A DNA stretch of 64,000 nt from Amaricoccus sp003258405 (GCF_043226085.1 NZ_CP171225.1:2666001-2730000); one strand, 5' to 3'; positions 8,437 through 16,656 are shown, numbered from the stretch's first letter. The notes: generated from the letters alone by a model not told the origin. A program made the numbers and translations.

Positions 8437-9252
8437 ATGCAGGATCACTATCTTCTGGGTCGAAGCTCGCGGGAGCTCGTGCGGCTGGAACGGCAGGCCG
8501 CACTCATCGAGGCCGAGACCGAGGCCCTGTTCCGGCGGGCGGGTATCGGGCGTGGTGATTCCGTGCTCGAGATCGGCAGCGGCGCCGGGGATGTCGCCAT
8601 GCTCCTAGGGCGTCTCGTCGGGCCGGCCGGCGCGGTCCTCGGGGTCGAGCGCGCGGCGGACTCGGCGGCGCTCGCGGCGGCCCGGATCGCCGCCGTCGGT
8701 GACCTCGCGGTGCAGATCGAGGTGGCGGACCTGAATACTTTCGTCCCGACAAAGCGATTCGATGCGCTCGTCGGGCGCTTCATTCTGCCCTATCTTGAGG
8801 ATCCGGTCGGAACCTTGGCGCGCCTGATCGGCCATGTCCGGCCAGGCGGGGCGATTGCATTCATGGAGTTCGATGTAAGGCAGATCGGCAGTGCCCCGGA
8901 AGTGCCGCTTCTGAGCGAGATTGGCCGGTGGATCGTCGGCGCCTACGAATATCGGGGCGTGGCGCCAGGCCTCGGGTCGTCGCTTGGGGCGACCTTCCGC
9001 GCGGCGGGGCTGCCATGGCCGGAACTCGCGGCCTTTCAGAAGTCATCCTGCGGACCGGGCGGGATCATCTGGTATTTCGAACAACTGGTACGCACGCTTG
9101 CGCCGGAGATTGTCGCCGCAGGTCTCGCGACCGAGGCCGAGATCGCTGCCGCGTTGCGGGACGGGCGGCTCGAGGCAGAGGGCATCGCACGCGGCGCGAC
9201 GTTCTATGGGCCGCGCTGGGTGTCTGGCTGGACGCACGTCCCGTCCGGGTAG
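8437..9252 (+). CDS. Class I SAM-dependent methyltransferase
   Basis: 271 residues. The SAM-binding motif I is VLEIGSGAGDVAMLLG at about 45-60, followed by an acidic strand end (GVERA), then the motif-II region FDALVGRFILPYLEDP and RPGGAIAFMEFD, as in the Methyltransf_25/UbiE-like group. The C-terminal 100 residues, which would bind the acceptor, match nothing I recognise, so the substrate is open. Start at 8437 with GGAGGGG upstream; in-frame codons further upstream belong to the non-coding spacer. It is transcribed away from leuC and followed by a universal stress protein gene. Confidence 0.85.
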   Translation: MQDHYLLGRSSRELVRLERQAALIEAETEALFRRAGIGRGDSVLEIGSGAGDVAMLLGRLVGPAGAVLGVERAADSAALAAARIAAVGDLAVQIEVADLNTFVPTKRFDALVGRFILPYLEDPVGTLARLIGHVRPGGAIAFMEFDVRQIGSAPEVPLLSEIGRWIVGAYEYRGVAPGLGSSLGATFRAAGLPWPELAAFQKSSCGPGGIIWYFEQLVRTLAPEIVAAGLATEAEIAAALRDGRLEAEGIARGATFYGPRWVSGWTHVPSG

Positions 9253-9364
9253 TAGCCTGCGGGTCCGGGTGGAGGCGGCTTGCGACAAACCGTCCGTCCC
9301 GGGCCACAAAGTCGCCTGCCGCCGCTTGAAGGGGGCAGGCGGAAAAGACTGGAAGGAGAGGAAG

Positions 9365-9790
9365 ATGTATCGCCGGATCATGGTGCCCGTGGACCTTGAA
9401 CATGCGGAAAAGCTCGGCAAGGCTATCGCAACCGCCGCCGATCTCGCGAAGATCTACGGCTCGGAGATATCCTTCGTCGGAGTTGCCGGTTCGGCGCCGA
9501 GCCGTGTCGCCCACACCTATCAGGAGTATTGCCAGAAGCTTAATGCCTTTGCTGCGGTGGAGGCCTCACGCCTCGGGGTCGCGATCGCCGCGGACCCGAT
9601 CGAGGATCATGACGTCGCGGTGGATCTCGACGCGCGGCTCCTCCGCGAGGCCGGGAGGATCGGGGCCGATCTCATCGTGATGGCATCCCATATGCCGGGC
9701 CGCCTGTCGTTCCTCGGGGGATCGAACGCCGGCTACGTCGCGCAGCACGCGGCGATCTCGGTGATGATTGTCCGGGGCGGGGCGGCCTGA
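9365..9790 (+). CDS. Universal stress protein (UspA family)
   Basis: 141 residues, one Usp domain. It opens with the family strand YRRIMVPVDLEHAEKLGKA and ends with ADLIVMASHMPG followed by FLGGSNAGYVAQHA and SVMIVRGG. The ATP-binding members use Gly-x2-Gly-x9-Gly-Ser/Thr; here G-R-L-S-F-L-G-G-S-N keeps the second glycine pair and Ser, so nucleotide binding is plausible. AAGGAGAGG stands just before the ATG and settles the start. Cytosolic; role in stress survival is family knowledge and nothing here shows the trigger. Confidence 0.92.
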   Translation: MYRRIMVPVDLEHAEKLGKAIATAADLAKIYGSEISFVGVAGSAPSRVAHTYQEYCQKLNAFAAVEASRLGVAIAADPIEDHDVAVDLDARLLREAGRIGADLIVMASHMPGRLSFLGGSNAGYVAQHAAISVMIVRGGAA

Positions 9791-9809
9791 AGCCGCGCCT
9801 GCGCCACGC

Positions 9810-10016
9810 TTACGCGTCGCGCTTGTTCGGGTCAGCCCAGCCGCAGCTCCAGCGGTCTACGCGGTAGCCGGGATGTTGCTCGGTCCACTCGGCGAGTTGG
9901 GCTTGCGCGGTGGTCATGCAGCCCATGAGGCCGATATCGGGCAGGCTAAGGATCTGGCGCTCTCCGCAGGCCCCGGATCCGGATGCGAGGCAGGCGATGA
10001 AGATTAGCTCGATCAT
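9810..10016 (-). CDS. Small conserved hypothetical protein with four cysteines
   Basis: 68 residues from MIELIFIACLASG. The N-terminus is a short hydrophobic stretch that may be a signal peptide or one membrane helix. The body contains Cys in ACGERQ, MGCMTTAQ and RWSCGW, plus one in the leader. Small proteins of this shape (hydrophobic start, QAQxxLAEW, HPGYxVxRWxC) recur in Rhodobacterales by my recollection, without assigned function. A start further upstream at 10058 is possible but adds a non-family-like tail. It ends 19 bases from the Usp gene, head to tail on the opposite strand. Confidence 0.65.
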   Translation of the reverse strand: MIELIFIACLASGSGACGERQILSLPDIGLMGCMTTAQAQLAEWTEQHPGYRVDRWSCGWADPNKRDA

Positions 10017-10321
10017 GAAGACTCCTGGGTACTCGGCGCGCGTGGCGCGTGGGAACAAGGGTCGTCTGTGTCGGGCGTGCTGGAAAAACCGCGACGAAGG
10101 TCTGCATGCCGCCGCGGCGCATGCCGCTTGACATCTTGATGCTATCGCGAATCGGGATTTTGATTTGTTGCTAAATCAGCAATGATCGGCGTTATTGCGG
10201 CCTTTGTGCGGATTTCGTGCAGAAATCGCGCCATCCGATCAGTCCATGAGCAGATTTGTTCGCGGGTGCAGCATGAATCCGGGGCCCGAGCGGGCCCCGG
10301 TGTGCTGCGAGCGGGCTGAGT
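10017..10321. other. Gene-free stretch between the small Cys protein and the asparaginase gene
   Basis: About 305 bases. The part 10130-10190 is AT-richer than the window average and contains TTGACA at about 10131 and a small inverted repeat TTGCT-AAATC-AGCAA at 10168-10182, the sort of place a promoter or operator would lie. The end of the stretch holds the hairpin listed separately. No gene is supported. Confidence 0.4.
10279..10300 (-). terminator. Strong GC hairpin after the asparaginase gene
   Basis: CCGGGGCCCG and its exact complement CGGGCCCCGG are separated by two bases (or nine pairs with a four-base loop), about 22 bases past the asparaginase stop on the minus strand. There is no T-tract, so it may stabilise the 3' end rather than terminate on its own. 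Confidence 0.45.
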
Positions 10322-11329
10322 TCAGAGGCGGGCGCCACCCTGCCAGAAGGCCTCCGCCGGAGCGATCTTGCCAACGCTCGCGCCTACCCGGTTCTCAATG
10401 GGCGGGGAGAGGCGGCGCAGTACGGCCGGGTCGGCGGCATCGACCACGCCGAGGCGGGCAAGAATCGCGGCGATCGCGCATTCCGAGCCGCGGGTGCCGC
10501 CATCCTCGATCTTGAGCGCGACGCCAAGGCCCTGCTCGGGCAGGATGGCGGTGAAAAGCGCTTCCGCGCCGGTCTTGACCGTGACGCGGCGGCCGGCCGC
10601 TTCCATGAGTTCGGAGCAGGCCCGCCCTTCGCCCGCGACAAGAAGCGGATGGGCGAGCATTCCGCCAACGAGACGCCGCGCGGCATCTTCCCGCACTGCG
10701 CCAAGTCCGCGGGGATCGGCCATCCGCGCCATCGCCAACGCAAGGCCGTGCACGGTGGTGGCGAAATTCGGCGCCGCGCAGCCATCGATGCCGTAGCCAG
10801 GGCTTTCCATCCCGGTCATCTCCTCGAAGGCCGTGCGCACGGCGCGCTGCACCGGGTGCGACGGATCGACGTACTCGGGATCGCCGCCGAGCGCGCGATT
10901 GAGCATGAGAAAGCCCGCATGCTTGCCCGAACAGTTGTTGTGAAGCTGGCAGGGCGTTTCGTGCTGCTCGCGCAGCCGGTGGCGCTCCTCGGGATCATCG
11001 GGCACTTGCGGCCCGCAGCGCAGATCGGATTCGCTCAGGCCGAGCTCTTCGAGCCAGCGTGCGACCCGCTCCACATGCATCCGGGCGCCTTGATGCGAGG
11101 CACATGCGAGCGCGAGCTGCTCGGTAGAGAGGTGCCGGCCCGCCTGGCTTTCGACGAGGGGCAGTGCCTGGAGCATCTTGCAGGACGATCGGGGCAGGAT
11201 CACCTCGTCGGGATCTCCCCAGGCCGCACGGATCTCACCCTTGGCATCGCAGACCACCGCGTGCCCCCGATGGATCGATTCCGCGAACTCGCCGCGCCAC
11301 ACTTCCGCCATCAGAACCGAGTCCGCCAT
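10322..11329 (-). CDS. Asparaginase, class 3 (ReAV / AnsA-II type)
   Basis: 335 residues, cytoplasmic; predicted to hydrolyse L-asparagine to aspartate and ammonia. It belongs to the serine-lysine-dependent family typified by the Rhizobium etli ReAV enzyme, not to the classical E. coli type. From memory ReAV uses Ser48/Lys51, Ser80, Cys135/Lys138 and Asp187/Cys189. Here PRSSCKM gives Ser48 and Lys51 at the same numbers, CASHQG gives a Ser near 78, NNCSGKHAG gives Cys133/Lys136 and YGIDGCAAPNF gives Asp182/Cys184. The start is MADSVLMAEVWRG with GGGAG seven bases upstream; a Met ten codons earlier is less likely. Transcribed alone. Confidence 0.88.
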   Translation of the reverse strand: MADSVLMAEVWRGEFAESIHRGHAVVCDAKGEIRAAWGDPDEVILPRSSCKMLQALPLVESQAGRHLSTEQLALACASHQGARMHVERVARWLEELGLSESDLRCGPQVPDDPEERHRLREQHETPCQLHNNCSGKHAGFLMLNRALGGDPEYVDPSHPVQRAVRTAFEEMTGMESPGYGIDGCAAPNFATTVHGLALAMARMADPRGLGAVREDAARRLVGGMLAHPLLVAGEGRACSELMEAAGRRVTVKTGAEALFTAILPEQGLGVALKIEDGGTRGSECAIAAILARLGVVDAADPAVLRRLSPPIENRVGASVGKIAPAEAFWQGGARL

Positions 11330-11648
11330 CGTCCAACTCCCGTCGCAAAGGGCTCTCACCCGTATTAAGATTGTTTCCGGCCTTGGCTCTGCGGTCTCCG
11401 CAATCCATGGTTGCGCGCCCGCGATACGCCGGCCGGGTCAGTAAATGCGCCCATTAACAAGTCTCGGCAGCCCGAACGAGACAATTTTCATCGGTCACGG
11501 GCGAGTGAATGTCCGGCAAGGGGCTGGCAAAATCGGCACGGTCTGGGCTAGAGTGCGTCCGGCAAAGCCGAAAAAAGCTTGACCGCAGCGGCGCATGGCG
11601 GAAACCGCGCTTGTGCGGAACGAGCGAAGGTGAACGAGCAGGAGATAC
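11330..11648. other. Gene-free stretch between divergent asparaginase and IalB-like genes
   Basis: 319 bases. It should hold both promoters. On the plus strand GGGCTAGAGT near 11549 resembles a Rhodobacterales -10 region, about 100 bases before the IalB-like start; on the minus strand CTTAATAC near 11365 could be one for the asparaginase. Neither has a convincing -35. No small gene is supported. Confidence 0.35.
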
Positions 11649-12185
11649 ATGCAGATGATGCGTACGCCGTGGATCCCGACCGCGCTGATGATCGCGCTCG
11701 TCGGTGCCGGGCCCGTAGTGGCTCAGGGTTCCGAGCGGGTGGCGAGCCATACCGACTGGTCCGTCTTCGTCGCCCAGAGCCCGAAGGAATGCTACATCGT
11801 TTCGCCGCCGACGACATCCACAGCACGCCGCGATGGCAAGAGCGTCGATGTGCGCCGGGGCGATATTCGCCTCTTCGTCGCCTTCCGGCCAGGTGAGGGC
11901 GTGTCGAACGAGGTAAGCTTCACCGGCGGCTATCCCTTCGATTCGGGGACGCCCGTGAAGATCGAGATCGGTTCGAAGTCCTTCACCATGACGCCGGGAT
12001 CGGGTGATGCCTCGGAATGGGCCTGGACCGATGCGACCGATGATTCGAGTGTTGTCGCGGCCATGCGTGGTGGCGCGGATGCAAAGATCACCGCGGTCTC
12101 CTCTCGCGGTACCACGACGATCGACAGCTTCTCGTTGATGGGCTTCACCGCCGCGGTGAACGACGCGGAAGCACGCTGCAAGTAA
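11649..12185 (+). CDS. Invasion-associated locus B (IalB)-like exported protein
   Basis: 178 residues with a signal peptide (MMRTPWIPTALMIALVGAG ending near PVVAQG), so exported to the periplasm. The mature part matches the IalB pattern: HTDWSVFVAQSPKECYIVS near the start, KSVDVRRGDIRLFVAFRPG, SNEVSFTGGYPF, a central KIEIGSKSFTM and a closing GFTAAVNDAEARC. In Bartonella IalB is linked to invasion, but related proteins are common in free-living alphaproteobacteria with unknown role. Two Cys (CYIVS and the near-terminal CK) could form a disulfide. AGGAGATAC precedes the start. It is directly followed by rlmN. Confidence 0.75.
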   Translation: MQMMRTPWIPTALMIALVGAGPVVAQGSERVASHTDWSVFVAQSPKECYIVSPPTTSTARRDGKSVDVRRGDIRLFVAFRPGEGVSNEVSFTGGYPFDSGTPVKIEIGSKSFTMTPGSGDASEWAWTDATDDSSVVAAMRGGADAKITAVSSRGTTTIDSFSLMGFTAAVNDAEARCK

Positions 12186-12201
12186 TCCGCCCTCTGGCGG
12201 A
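12186..12201 (+). terminator. Short stem-loop after the IalB-like gene
   Basis: TCCGCC-CTCT-GGCGGA begins at the base after the stop codon. Six perfect pairs and a four-base loop, followed by TTGCGC and no long T-tract, so it would be a weak terminator or 3' stabiliser. Confidence 0.4.
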
Positions 12202-12273
12202 TTGCGCAGAAAATGCTATCTAGGGTGGGTCTGCCGCCCTTTTTGGTGTGCCCAGATCCCGGATGGAGAGCCC

Positions 12274-13437
12274 GTGCCTGCAACTGCACCGATCACTCAG
12301 GATGTTCTGACCCTGCCGCGTAAGCTGGCAGAGGCGGGCCTGCCCAATATCGTCGGGCTGACCCGCGACGCGCTGCGTGAAGCCCTGATCGCGGCTGGAA
12401 CACCCGAGCGGCAGGCGAAGATGCGCGTTGGCCAGATCTGGAGCTGGATCTATCATCGGGGTGTTCAGGACTTCGCCGCGATGACCAATCTCTCGAAGGA
12501 GTATCGCGCGCTCCTCGCCCAGAACTTCTCGATTGGGCGCCCCGAGATCGTGACGCGACAGGTCTCCTCGGATGGCACGCGAAAGTACCTGCTGCGGATC
12601 GAAGGCGGGCACGAGGTCGAGGCCGTCTACATCCCCGATGATGATCGCGGCACGCTTTGCATCTCGAGCCAGGTGGGATGCACGCTCACCTGTTCCTTCT
12701 GCCATACCGGCACGCAGAAGCTGGTGCGCAACCTCACCGCGGCGGAGATTGTCGGGCAGATCCTCGTTGCGCGGGACGATCTCAGCGAATGGGGGCGGGA
12801 ACCGGCCGCGAAACGCTTCATCACCAACATCGTGCTGATGGGGATGGGAGAGCCGCTCTACAACACCGACAATGTGCGTGATGCGATGCTGATCGCGATG
12901 GATGGCGACGGGATCGCGATCTCGCGCCGCCGTGTCACGCTCTCGACGTCCGGGATCGTGCCGGAGATTGCGCGTGTCGGTGCGGAAATCGGCTGTCTGC
13001 TGGCCATCTCGTTCCACGCGACCACGGACGAGGTGCGCGACAAGCTCGTGCCGATCAATCGCAAATACAAGATTGCCGAGCTGCTCGATGCCTGCCGCGC
13101 CTATCCGCGGCTGTCGAATTCCGAGAGGATCACGTTTGAATACGTGATGCTGAAGGGAGTGAACGATACGGATGCGGATGCGCGCCGGCTCGTGAAGCTG
13201 ATCGCCGGCATTCCGGCGAAGATCAATCTCATCCCGTTCAATCCCTGGCCCGGTGCGCCCTACGAACGATCGGATGCCGATCGGATCACCGCCTTCGCGG
13301 ATATCGTGAACCGTGCGGGGTATGCCTCGCCGGTGCGTACGCCGCGGGGCGAGGACATCATGGCAGCCTGCGGTCAGCTCAAGTCGGCGACCGAGCGTGC
13401 CCGGCGGCAGAAGACCGGGGCTCTGCCGCCCGCATGA
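12274..13437 (+). CDS. rlmN: Dual-specificity RNA methyltransferase RlmN
   Basis: 387 residues. Radical-SAM enzyme that methylates C2 of A2503 in 23S rRNA and A37 in some tRNAs. The cluster motif CxxxCxxC is Cys136-Cys140-Cys143 within GCTLTCSFCHTGTQ. Further blocks are MRVGQIWSWIYHRG near 50, NIVLMGMGEPLYN, SRRRVTLSTSGIVP, LLAISFHATTDEVRD and the late YASPVRTPRGEDIMAACGQL, which holds the second catalytic Cys. The start is the GTG at 12274, preceded by GGATGGAGAG; related proteins begin at xxxAPITQDVLTLPRK, which this start reproduces. It overlaps the GNAT gene by four bases. Confidence 0.97.
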   Translation: MPATAPITQDVLTLPRKLAEAGLPNIVGLTRDALREALIAAGTPERQAKMRVGQIWSWIYHRGVQDFAAMTNLSKEYRALLAQNFSIGRPEIVTRQVSSDGTRKYLLRIEGGHEVEAVYIPDDDRGTLCISSQVGCTLTCSFCHTGTQKLVRNLTAAEIVGQILVARDDLSEWGREPAAKRFITNIVLMGMGEPLYNTDNVRDAMLIAMDGDGIAISRRRVTLSTSGIVPEIARVGAEIGCLLAISFHATTDEVRDKLVPINRKYKIAELLDACRAYPRLSNSERITFEYVMLKGVNDTDADARRLVKLIAGIPAKINLIPFNPWPGAPYERSDADRITAFADIVNRAGYASPVRTPRGEDIMAACGQLKSATERARRQKTGALPPA

Positions 13438-13943
13438 GGGGGCCAGTCCTACGCGACGAACGGGCGGCCGATCGGTCCGCCATCGGTCATGTGATCGAGG
13501 CCGCATTCGCGGGTCATCCCCACAGCGACGGCAGCGAGGCCCGGATCGTGGAGGATCTGCGTGCGTCCGGCGCGCTCGCAGTGAGCCTGGTTGCGGTCGA
13601 GGGCGGGGAGATCGTCGGGCATGTCGCATTTTCCGCCGTGCAGATCGGCGCCGAGAGCCCGGGCTGGTTCGCGCTCGGTCCGCTTGCAGTCGTGCCGGAG
13701 CACCAAGGCGAGGGAATCGGCATCGCGCTGGTGAAGGCGGGCCTGGCGCGGCTCGTGGTGTCTGGTGCGCGGGGCTGCACTCTGGTTGGTGATCCGGGCT
13801 ACTACGCACGCTTCGGCTTCGCGCATGATCCCGGGGTCACCTGCAGGGGCATTCCGCCTGAGTTCGTATTGATCCGCGCCTTCGAGAGGTCCGCTCCGGC
13901 CGGCGCGATCCGTCATCATCCGGCCTTCGGGCTTGATCCCTAA
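13434..13943 (+). CDS. GNAT family N-acetyltransferase
   Basis: 169 residues. The acetyl-CoA binding motif A is seen as FALGPLAVVPEHQGEGIGIA (Q-x-x-G-I-G in QGEGIG), followed by CTLVGDPGYYARFGFAHDPG, which is characteristic of the YhbS-like subfamily. The start codon overlaps the rlmN stop (ATGA), so translation is coupled. The acceptor substrate is unknown; coupling to rlmN hints at, but does not prove, a link with translation. Confidence 0.88.
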   Translation: MRGPVLRDERAADRSAIGHVIEAAFAGHPHSDGSEARIVEDLRASGALAVSLVAVEGGEIVGHVAFSAVQIGAESPGWFALGPLAVVPEHQGEGIGIALVKAGLARLVVSGARGCTLVGDPGYYARFGFAHDPGVTCRGIPPEFVLIRAFERSAPAGAIRHHPAFGLDP

Positions 13944-14103
13944 AATCGATCACATTTTGCGGCGTGGCGTGGCGCCTTTGCCACAGCATCTCGGCCTGCG
14001 CCGATTCTGTTTCGATTCGAGGCATTAGCCGTATATAAACCATGCCAGACAAAAATTGGCATGCCCGAATGGGCGCCGTGATCTTGATGAGCAGAGCAGT
14101 AAC

Positions 14104-14688
14104 ATGACAAGAAATTCCTGGTTGCGGGACAGCGGGGATCATGTAACGCCGTGTGACGGCGATCCTGACAACATATCTCTCTGGACCCGGCGCAGTGCGC
14201 TTGCGCTGACCGCCGGCCTACTCGGCGCGGGCATGATGCCCGAGCAGGCGGTCGCATTCGCCCAGAAGGTGCAGCCGCGGGCGAATCATATCGTGGTTTC
14301 GAAGAAGAACCGCGTTCTGGCGCTGATGTCGGGAGAAAAGACGATCAAGCGCTACCGGATCGGCCTCGGCTTCACGCCGCATGGCCACAAGAGCCGTTTT
14401 GGAGACGGCCGGACGCCGGAGGGCCGCTACTACATCAACCGCCGCAATCCGCGCAGCGAGTATCACCTGAGTCTCGGGATCAGCTATCCCAATGCCAACG
14501 ACATGGCGCGCGCGCTGGCCTTCGGCGTCGACCCGGGCGGGGATATCTTCATCCACGGCGGACCGCGTCGGACTTCCGAGAAGGGCAAGCGCGACTGGAC
14601 CGCGGGGTGCATCGCCGTAAGTGACCGGGAAATAGAGGAAATCTGGTCGCTTGTGCCGACCGGAACGCCGATCACCATCCTCGCCTGA
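14104..14688 (+). CDS. L,D-transpeptidase (YkuD domain), Tat-type leader
   Basis: 194 residues. The leader LWTRRSALALTAGLLGAG at 27-44 has a twin-arginine motif followed by a hydrophobic stretch, so export by Tat is plausible. The mature part is a YkuD domain: NHIVVSKKNRVLALM, GDGRTPEGRYYINRRN, then His151 in FIHGGP and the catalytic Cys169 in DWTAGCIAVSD. Such enzymes form 3-3 peptidoglycan cross-links or attach proteins to the wall. The ATG at 14104 is chosen since the alternative upstream TTG lacks a ribosome site. A second L,D-transpeptidase lies 700 bases downstream. Confidence 0.88.
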   Translation: MTRNSWLRDSGDHVTPCDGDPDNISLWTRRSALALTAGLLGAGMMPEQAVAFAQKVQPRANHIVVSKKNRVLALMSGEKTIKRYRIGLGFTPHGHKSRFGDGRTPEGRYYINRRNPRSEYHLSLGISYPNANDMARALAFGVDPGGDIFIHGGPRRTSEKGKRDWTAGCIAVSDREIEEIWSLVPTGTPITILA

Positions 14689-14712
14689 CACACTCCGGGC
14701 GCTGGGTCGGGC

Positions 14713-15201
14713 TTACTGCCCGACCACCTGAACCCACCAGGTTTTGCCCGTCGCGTCACGATACCAGCCAAGGCCGAGACCGCGGGCGGCAGGATCGAGC
14801 ATCACGTCCCGCGTATCCTTGAAATCGAGCCAGGTTTTCAGCACCACGAGGTCGCTGTCGGTCCCCTCGGAAATGTTCTCCCCGACGATCTCGCCGCGAT
14901 ACCCGGCACGGAACGCCCGCTCTCGCGGGCTGGTGAGGTCCGAGCCGAAGTGCCAGGCACGGCCCTGGATCGACATGTCGCGGGCATGGGTCTCGGCGGC
15001 GGCGTTGAGCTCGGCCGAGAGCTGGACCGGCGGAAGATCATGCTGCATTCGGGCCGCGTTCACCGCATCGAGATGACGAAGCCGGATCGCGTTGGCATCA
15101 CCGGGGCTGATCTCGCCGATCCCAGGGCTTCCATTGGAAGACGCACATGCGGCGAGAACCAGCAGGGCCAGGGCGAGAACTGCGTGAAACGCACGAAGCA
15201 T
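14713..15201 (-). CDS. CAP-domain (SCP/PR-1) lipoprotein
   Basis: 162 residues. The signal peptide ends in a lipobox LVLAAC with Cys19, so it should be a lipid-anchored envelope protein. The CAP domain follows: LRHLDAVNAARMQHDLPPV, then HARDMSIQGRAWHFGSD, GENISEG, VLKTWLDFKDTRDVMLDP and a final GLGWYRDATGKTWWVQVVG. The usual metal site is formed by His in AxxHAxDM and by GENI-Glu/His; here His and Glu are kept. Start MLRAFHAVLA was taken as it gives a compact leader; MEWLM four residues earlier is possible. It sits between two L,D-transpeptidase genes on the opposite strand. Confidence 0.85.
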   Translation of the reverse strand: MLRAFHAVLALALLVLAACASSNGSPGIGEISPGDANAIRLRHLDAVNAARMQHDLPPVQLSAELNAAAETHARDMSIQGRAWHFGSDLTSPRERAFRAGYRGEIVGENISEGTDSDLVVLKTWLDFKDTRDVMLDPAARGLGLGWYRDATGKTWWVQVVGQ

Positions 15202-15382
15202 GAGCCATTCCATCCATTTGCGGTTGTGCCCCTCTGCTTAGCGGCTTTGCCGGAATCGATCAAATCCATTCCCTGGGCGCGTCCTCTTCGCAGAGGAACT
15301 GTGATTTGATATACACGGTTCTGGAGATCGGGCCGTAATGGCCGGTCGGACTGCAAAACGAGCGTTTGCAACCAAGAGTAGC

Positions 15383-15997
15383 ATGAGCAGAGCGATGACC
15401 TTTTCCCTTTCCCGCCGGGCCTTCTCCCGGCTCGCCCTTGGCGCCGCGCTTGGCGGGGCTGCCAGCCGGGCGATTGCCTCCACCGAGGAGGATCCGCTCG
15501 ACACCTTCGTGCCGGATTCTCAGGACCTTCCACGCCTCAAGCGGCGAATCTCCGGCCTGCAGATGCGGCACTGGCAGGATTACTTCGACAGCGTTAGCCG
15601 CGATGCGATTCTCTGCGACACCAATGACCGGGTGCTGCACTACTGGGGTGCGGACGGATTCTATCGGGTCTACCCGACCTCCGTTCCGCTCACCGACCAG
15701 CTCACCCGGCGGGGCCGGACGGAGATCACGCTGAAGCGGCCGGCGCCCGAATGGCGACCGACCGAGAACATGCTCGATCGCAATCCCGATCTCCCCAGAT
15801 ATGTAGGGCCGGGGCCGGATAACCCACTCGGAATCCGCGCGCTGAACCTTGGTTGGCCTGCCTATCGCATCCACGGAACCAATGATATCCGCAAGATAGG
15901 CAGACAGTCGTCCAATGGCTGCATTGGCCTTTTCAACGAGCATATTCTCGAGGTGTACGACCGCGCCCAGGTCGGAACCCCGGTGTTGCTAATTTGA
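15383..15997 (+). CDS. L,D-transpeptidase (ErfK/YbiS type), Tat-type leader
   Basis: 204 residues. The leader contains SLSRRAFSRLALGAALGG (9-25), a clear twin-arginine signal with Phe at the +3 position. The YkuD domain is of the ErfK/YbiS group: AILCDTNDRVLHYW, then the conserved PDNPLGIRALNLGWPAYRIH with His164 and the catalytic Cys180 in GRQSSNGCIGLFNEHI. Predicted periplasmic peptidoglycan-modifying enzyme. The start could also be 15338 or 15395; 15383 gives the usual short n-region. Together with the 14104 enzyme it makes a small cell-wall patch. Confidence 0.9.
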   Translation: MSRAMTFSLSRRAFSRLALGAALGGAASRAIASTEEDPLDTFVPDSQDLPRLKRRISGLQMRHWQDYFDSVSRDAILCDTNDRVLHYWGADGFYRVYPTSVPLTDQLTRRGRTEITLKRPAPEWRPTENMLDRNPDLPRYVGPGPDNPLGIRALNLGWPAYRIHGTNDIRKIGRQSSNGCIGLFNEHILEVYDRAQVGTPVLLI

Positions 15998-16142
15998 CAA
16001 CATGGGACAAATCGTGCCGGGCCGCGCCATCGGTGATTGAAAACGCTGTGGAATGTTGCGTAGAGTTTCCTCATTAGCTCGTCCGATCGCAGGTCCGGGT
16101 GAGTTAGCAGTTTCGCAGACCCGCACTCTTAGGAGGACAAAA

Positions 16143-16340
16143 ATGAAGTTCATCGTGACCACCGCGGCGGCGCTCCTGCTTGCCGGTCATGCCTTCGCAG
16201 GCAACCTGGTTTTCGAAGCTCCGGAAGAGCCCGTCGTTGTTGCCGAGCCCGAGCCGATGGGCGGTTCCAACGCTGCTTGGCTGATCCCGGTGATCGGTCT
16301 CGCCGCGATCGCTTACGCCATCTCCGACGACAACTCCTGA
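16143..16340 (+). CDS. Small exported/membrane protein, conserved hypothetical
   Basis: 65 residues. A signal peptide MKFIVTTAAALLLAGHAFAG is followed by an acidic, proline-rich stretch (EAPEEPVVVAEPEPM) and one membrane helix (AAWLIPVIGLAAIAYAI), ending in DDNS. The ATG has one of the best ribosome sites in the window, TTAGGAGGACAAAA, and a classic terminator follows, so it is likely an abundant, single-gene transcript. I recall similar 60-70 residue proteins in Rhodobacterales without known function. Confidence 0.8.
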   Translation: MKFIVTTAAALLLAGHAFAGNLVFEAPEEPVVVAEPEPMGGSNAAWLIPVIGLAAIAYAISDDNS

Positions 16341-16414
16341 TCGGATCGCGTTTGCGCGCATATGTGGGGTGTGCGGTCCACTGACTGTCAGTCCTGCGTC
16401 TGAACAGAGTTTGG

Positions 16415-16446
16415 AAAAGGCAGCGCTTTCGGGCGCTGCCTTTTTA
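16415..16446 (+). terminator. Rho-independent terminator
   Basis: AAAAGGCAGCGC and GCGCTGCCTTTTT pair around a short TTTCGG loop, ending in a T-tract at 16438-16445. It terminates the small exported protein gene; the preceding A-run could also let it act on the minus strand, facing the end of recO. Confidence 0.85.
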
Positions 16447-16656
16447 AATTGAGCGCCACCCGGCGCCGAATCTCTTCCCCTTGAATCCATCTCCGATTTC
16501 AATCCGCGCTCTTTGGACGCGGAGATTTGAGCACGTGCCTGCATTTGAAGTGGCGGCTTTCCGATCATTGCGGGCAGCATCGCAGCTGCGGCCGAGCGCA
16601 AGAAACACGTCCGGCGTCTCGGCCAATGCGGTGCGCGTCGCCGCCGTCTACTGCTG
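16447..16656. other. Gene-free spacer between terminator and end of recO
   Basis: 210 bases after the terminator (about 315 bases separate the two flanking genes). CCGCG-CTCTTTGGA-CGCGG near 16506-16524 can form a small hairpin downstream of recO. Open frames here are out of register with any family I know. Nothing else is seen. Confidence 0.35.

Noticed and set aside
8101..8448. Possible leucine attenuator or leader peptide upstream of leuC
   Set aside because: The minus-strand open frame here has no run of Leu codons and no terminator/antiterminator pair could be drawn; only one GC stem at 8285-8304.
12220..13809. A 529-codon open frame opposite rlmN and the GNAT gene
   Set aside because: Antisense shadow of a strongly conserved radical-SAM gene.
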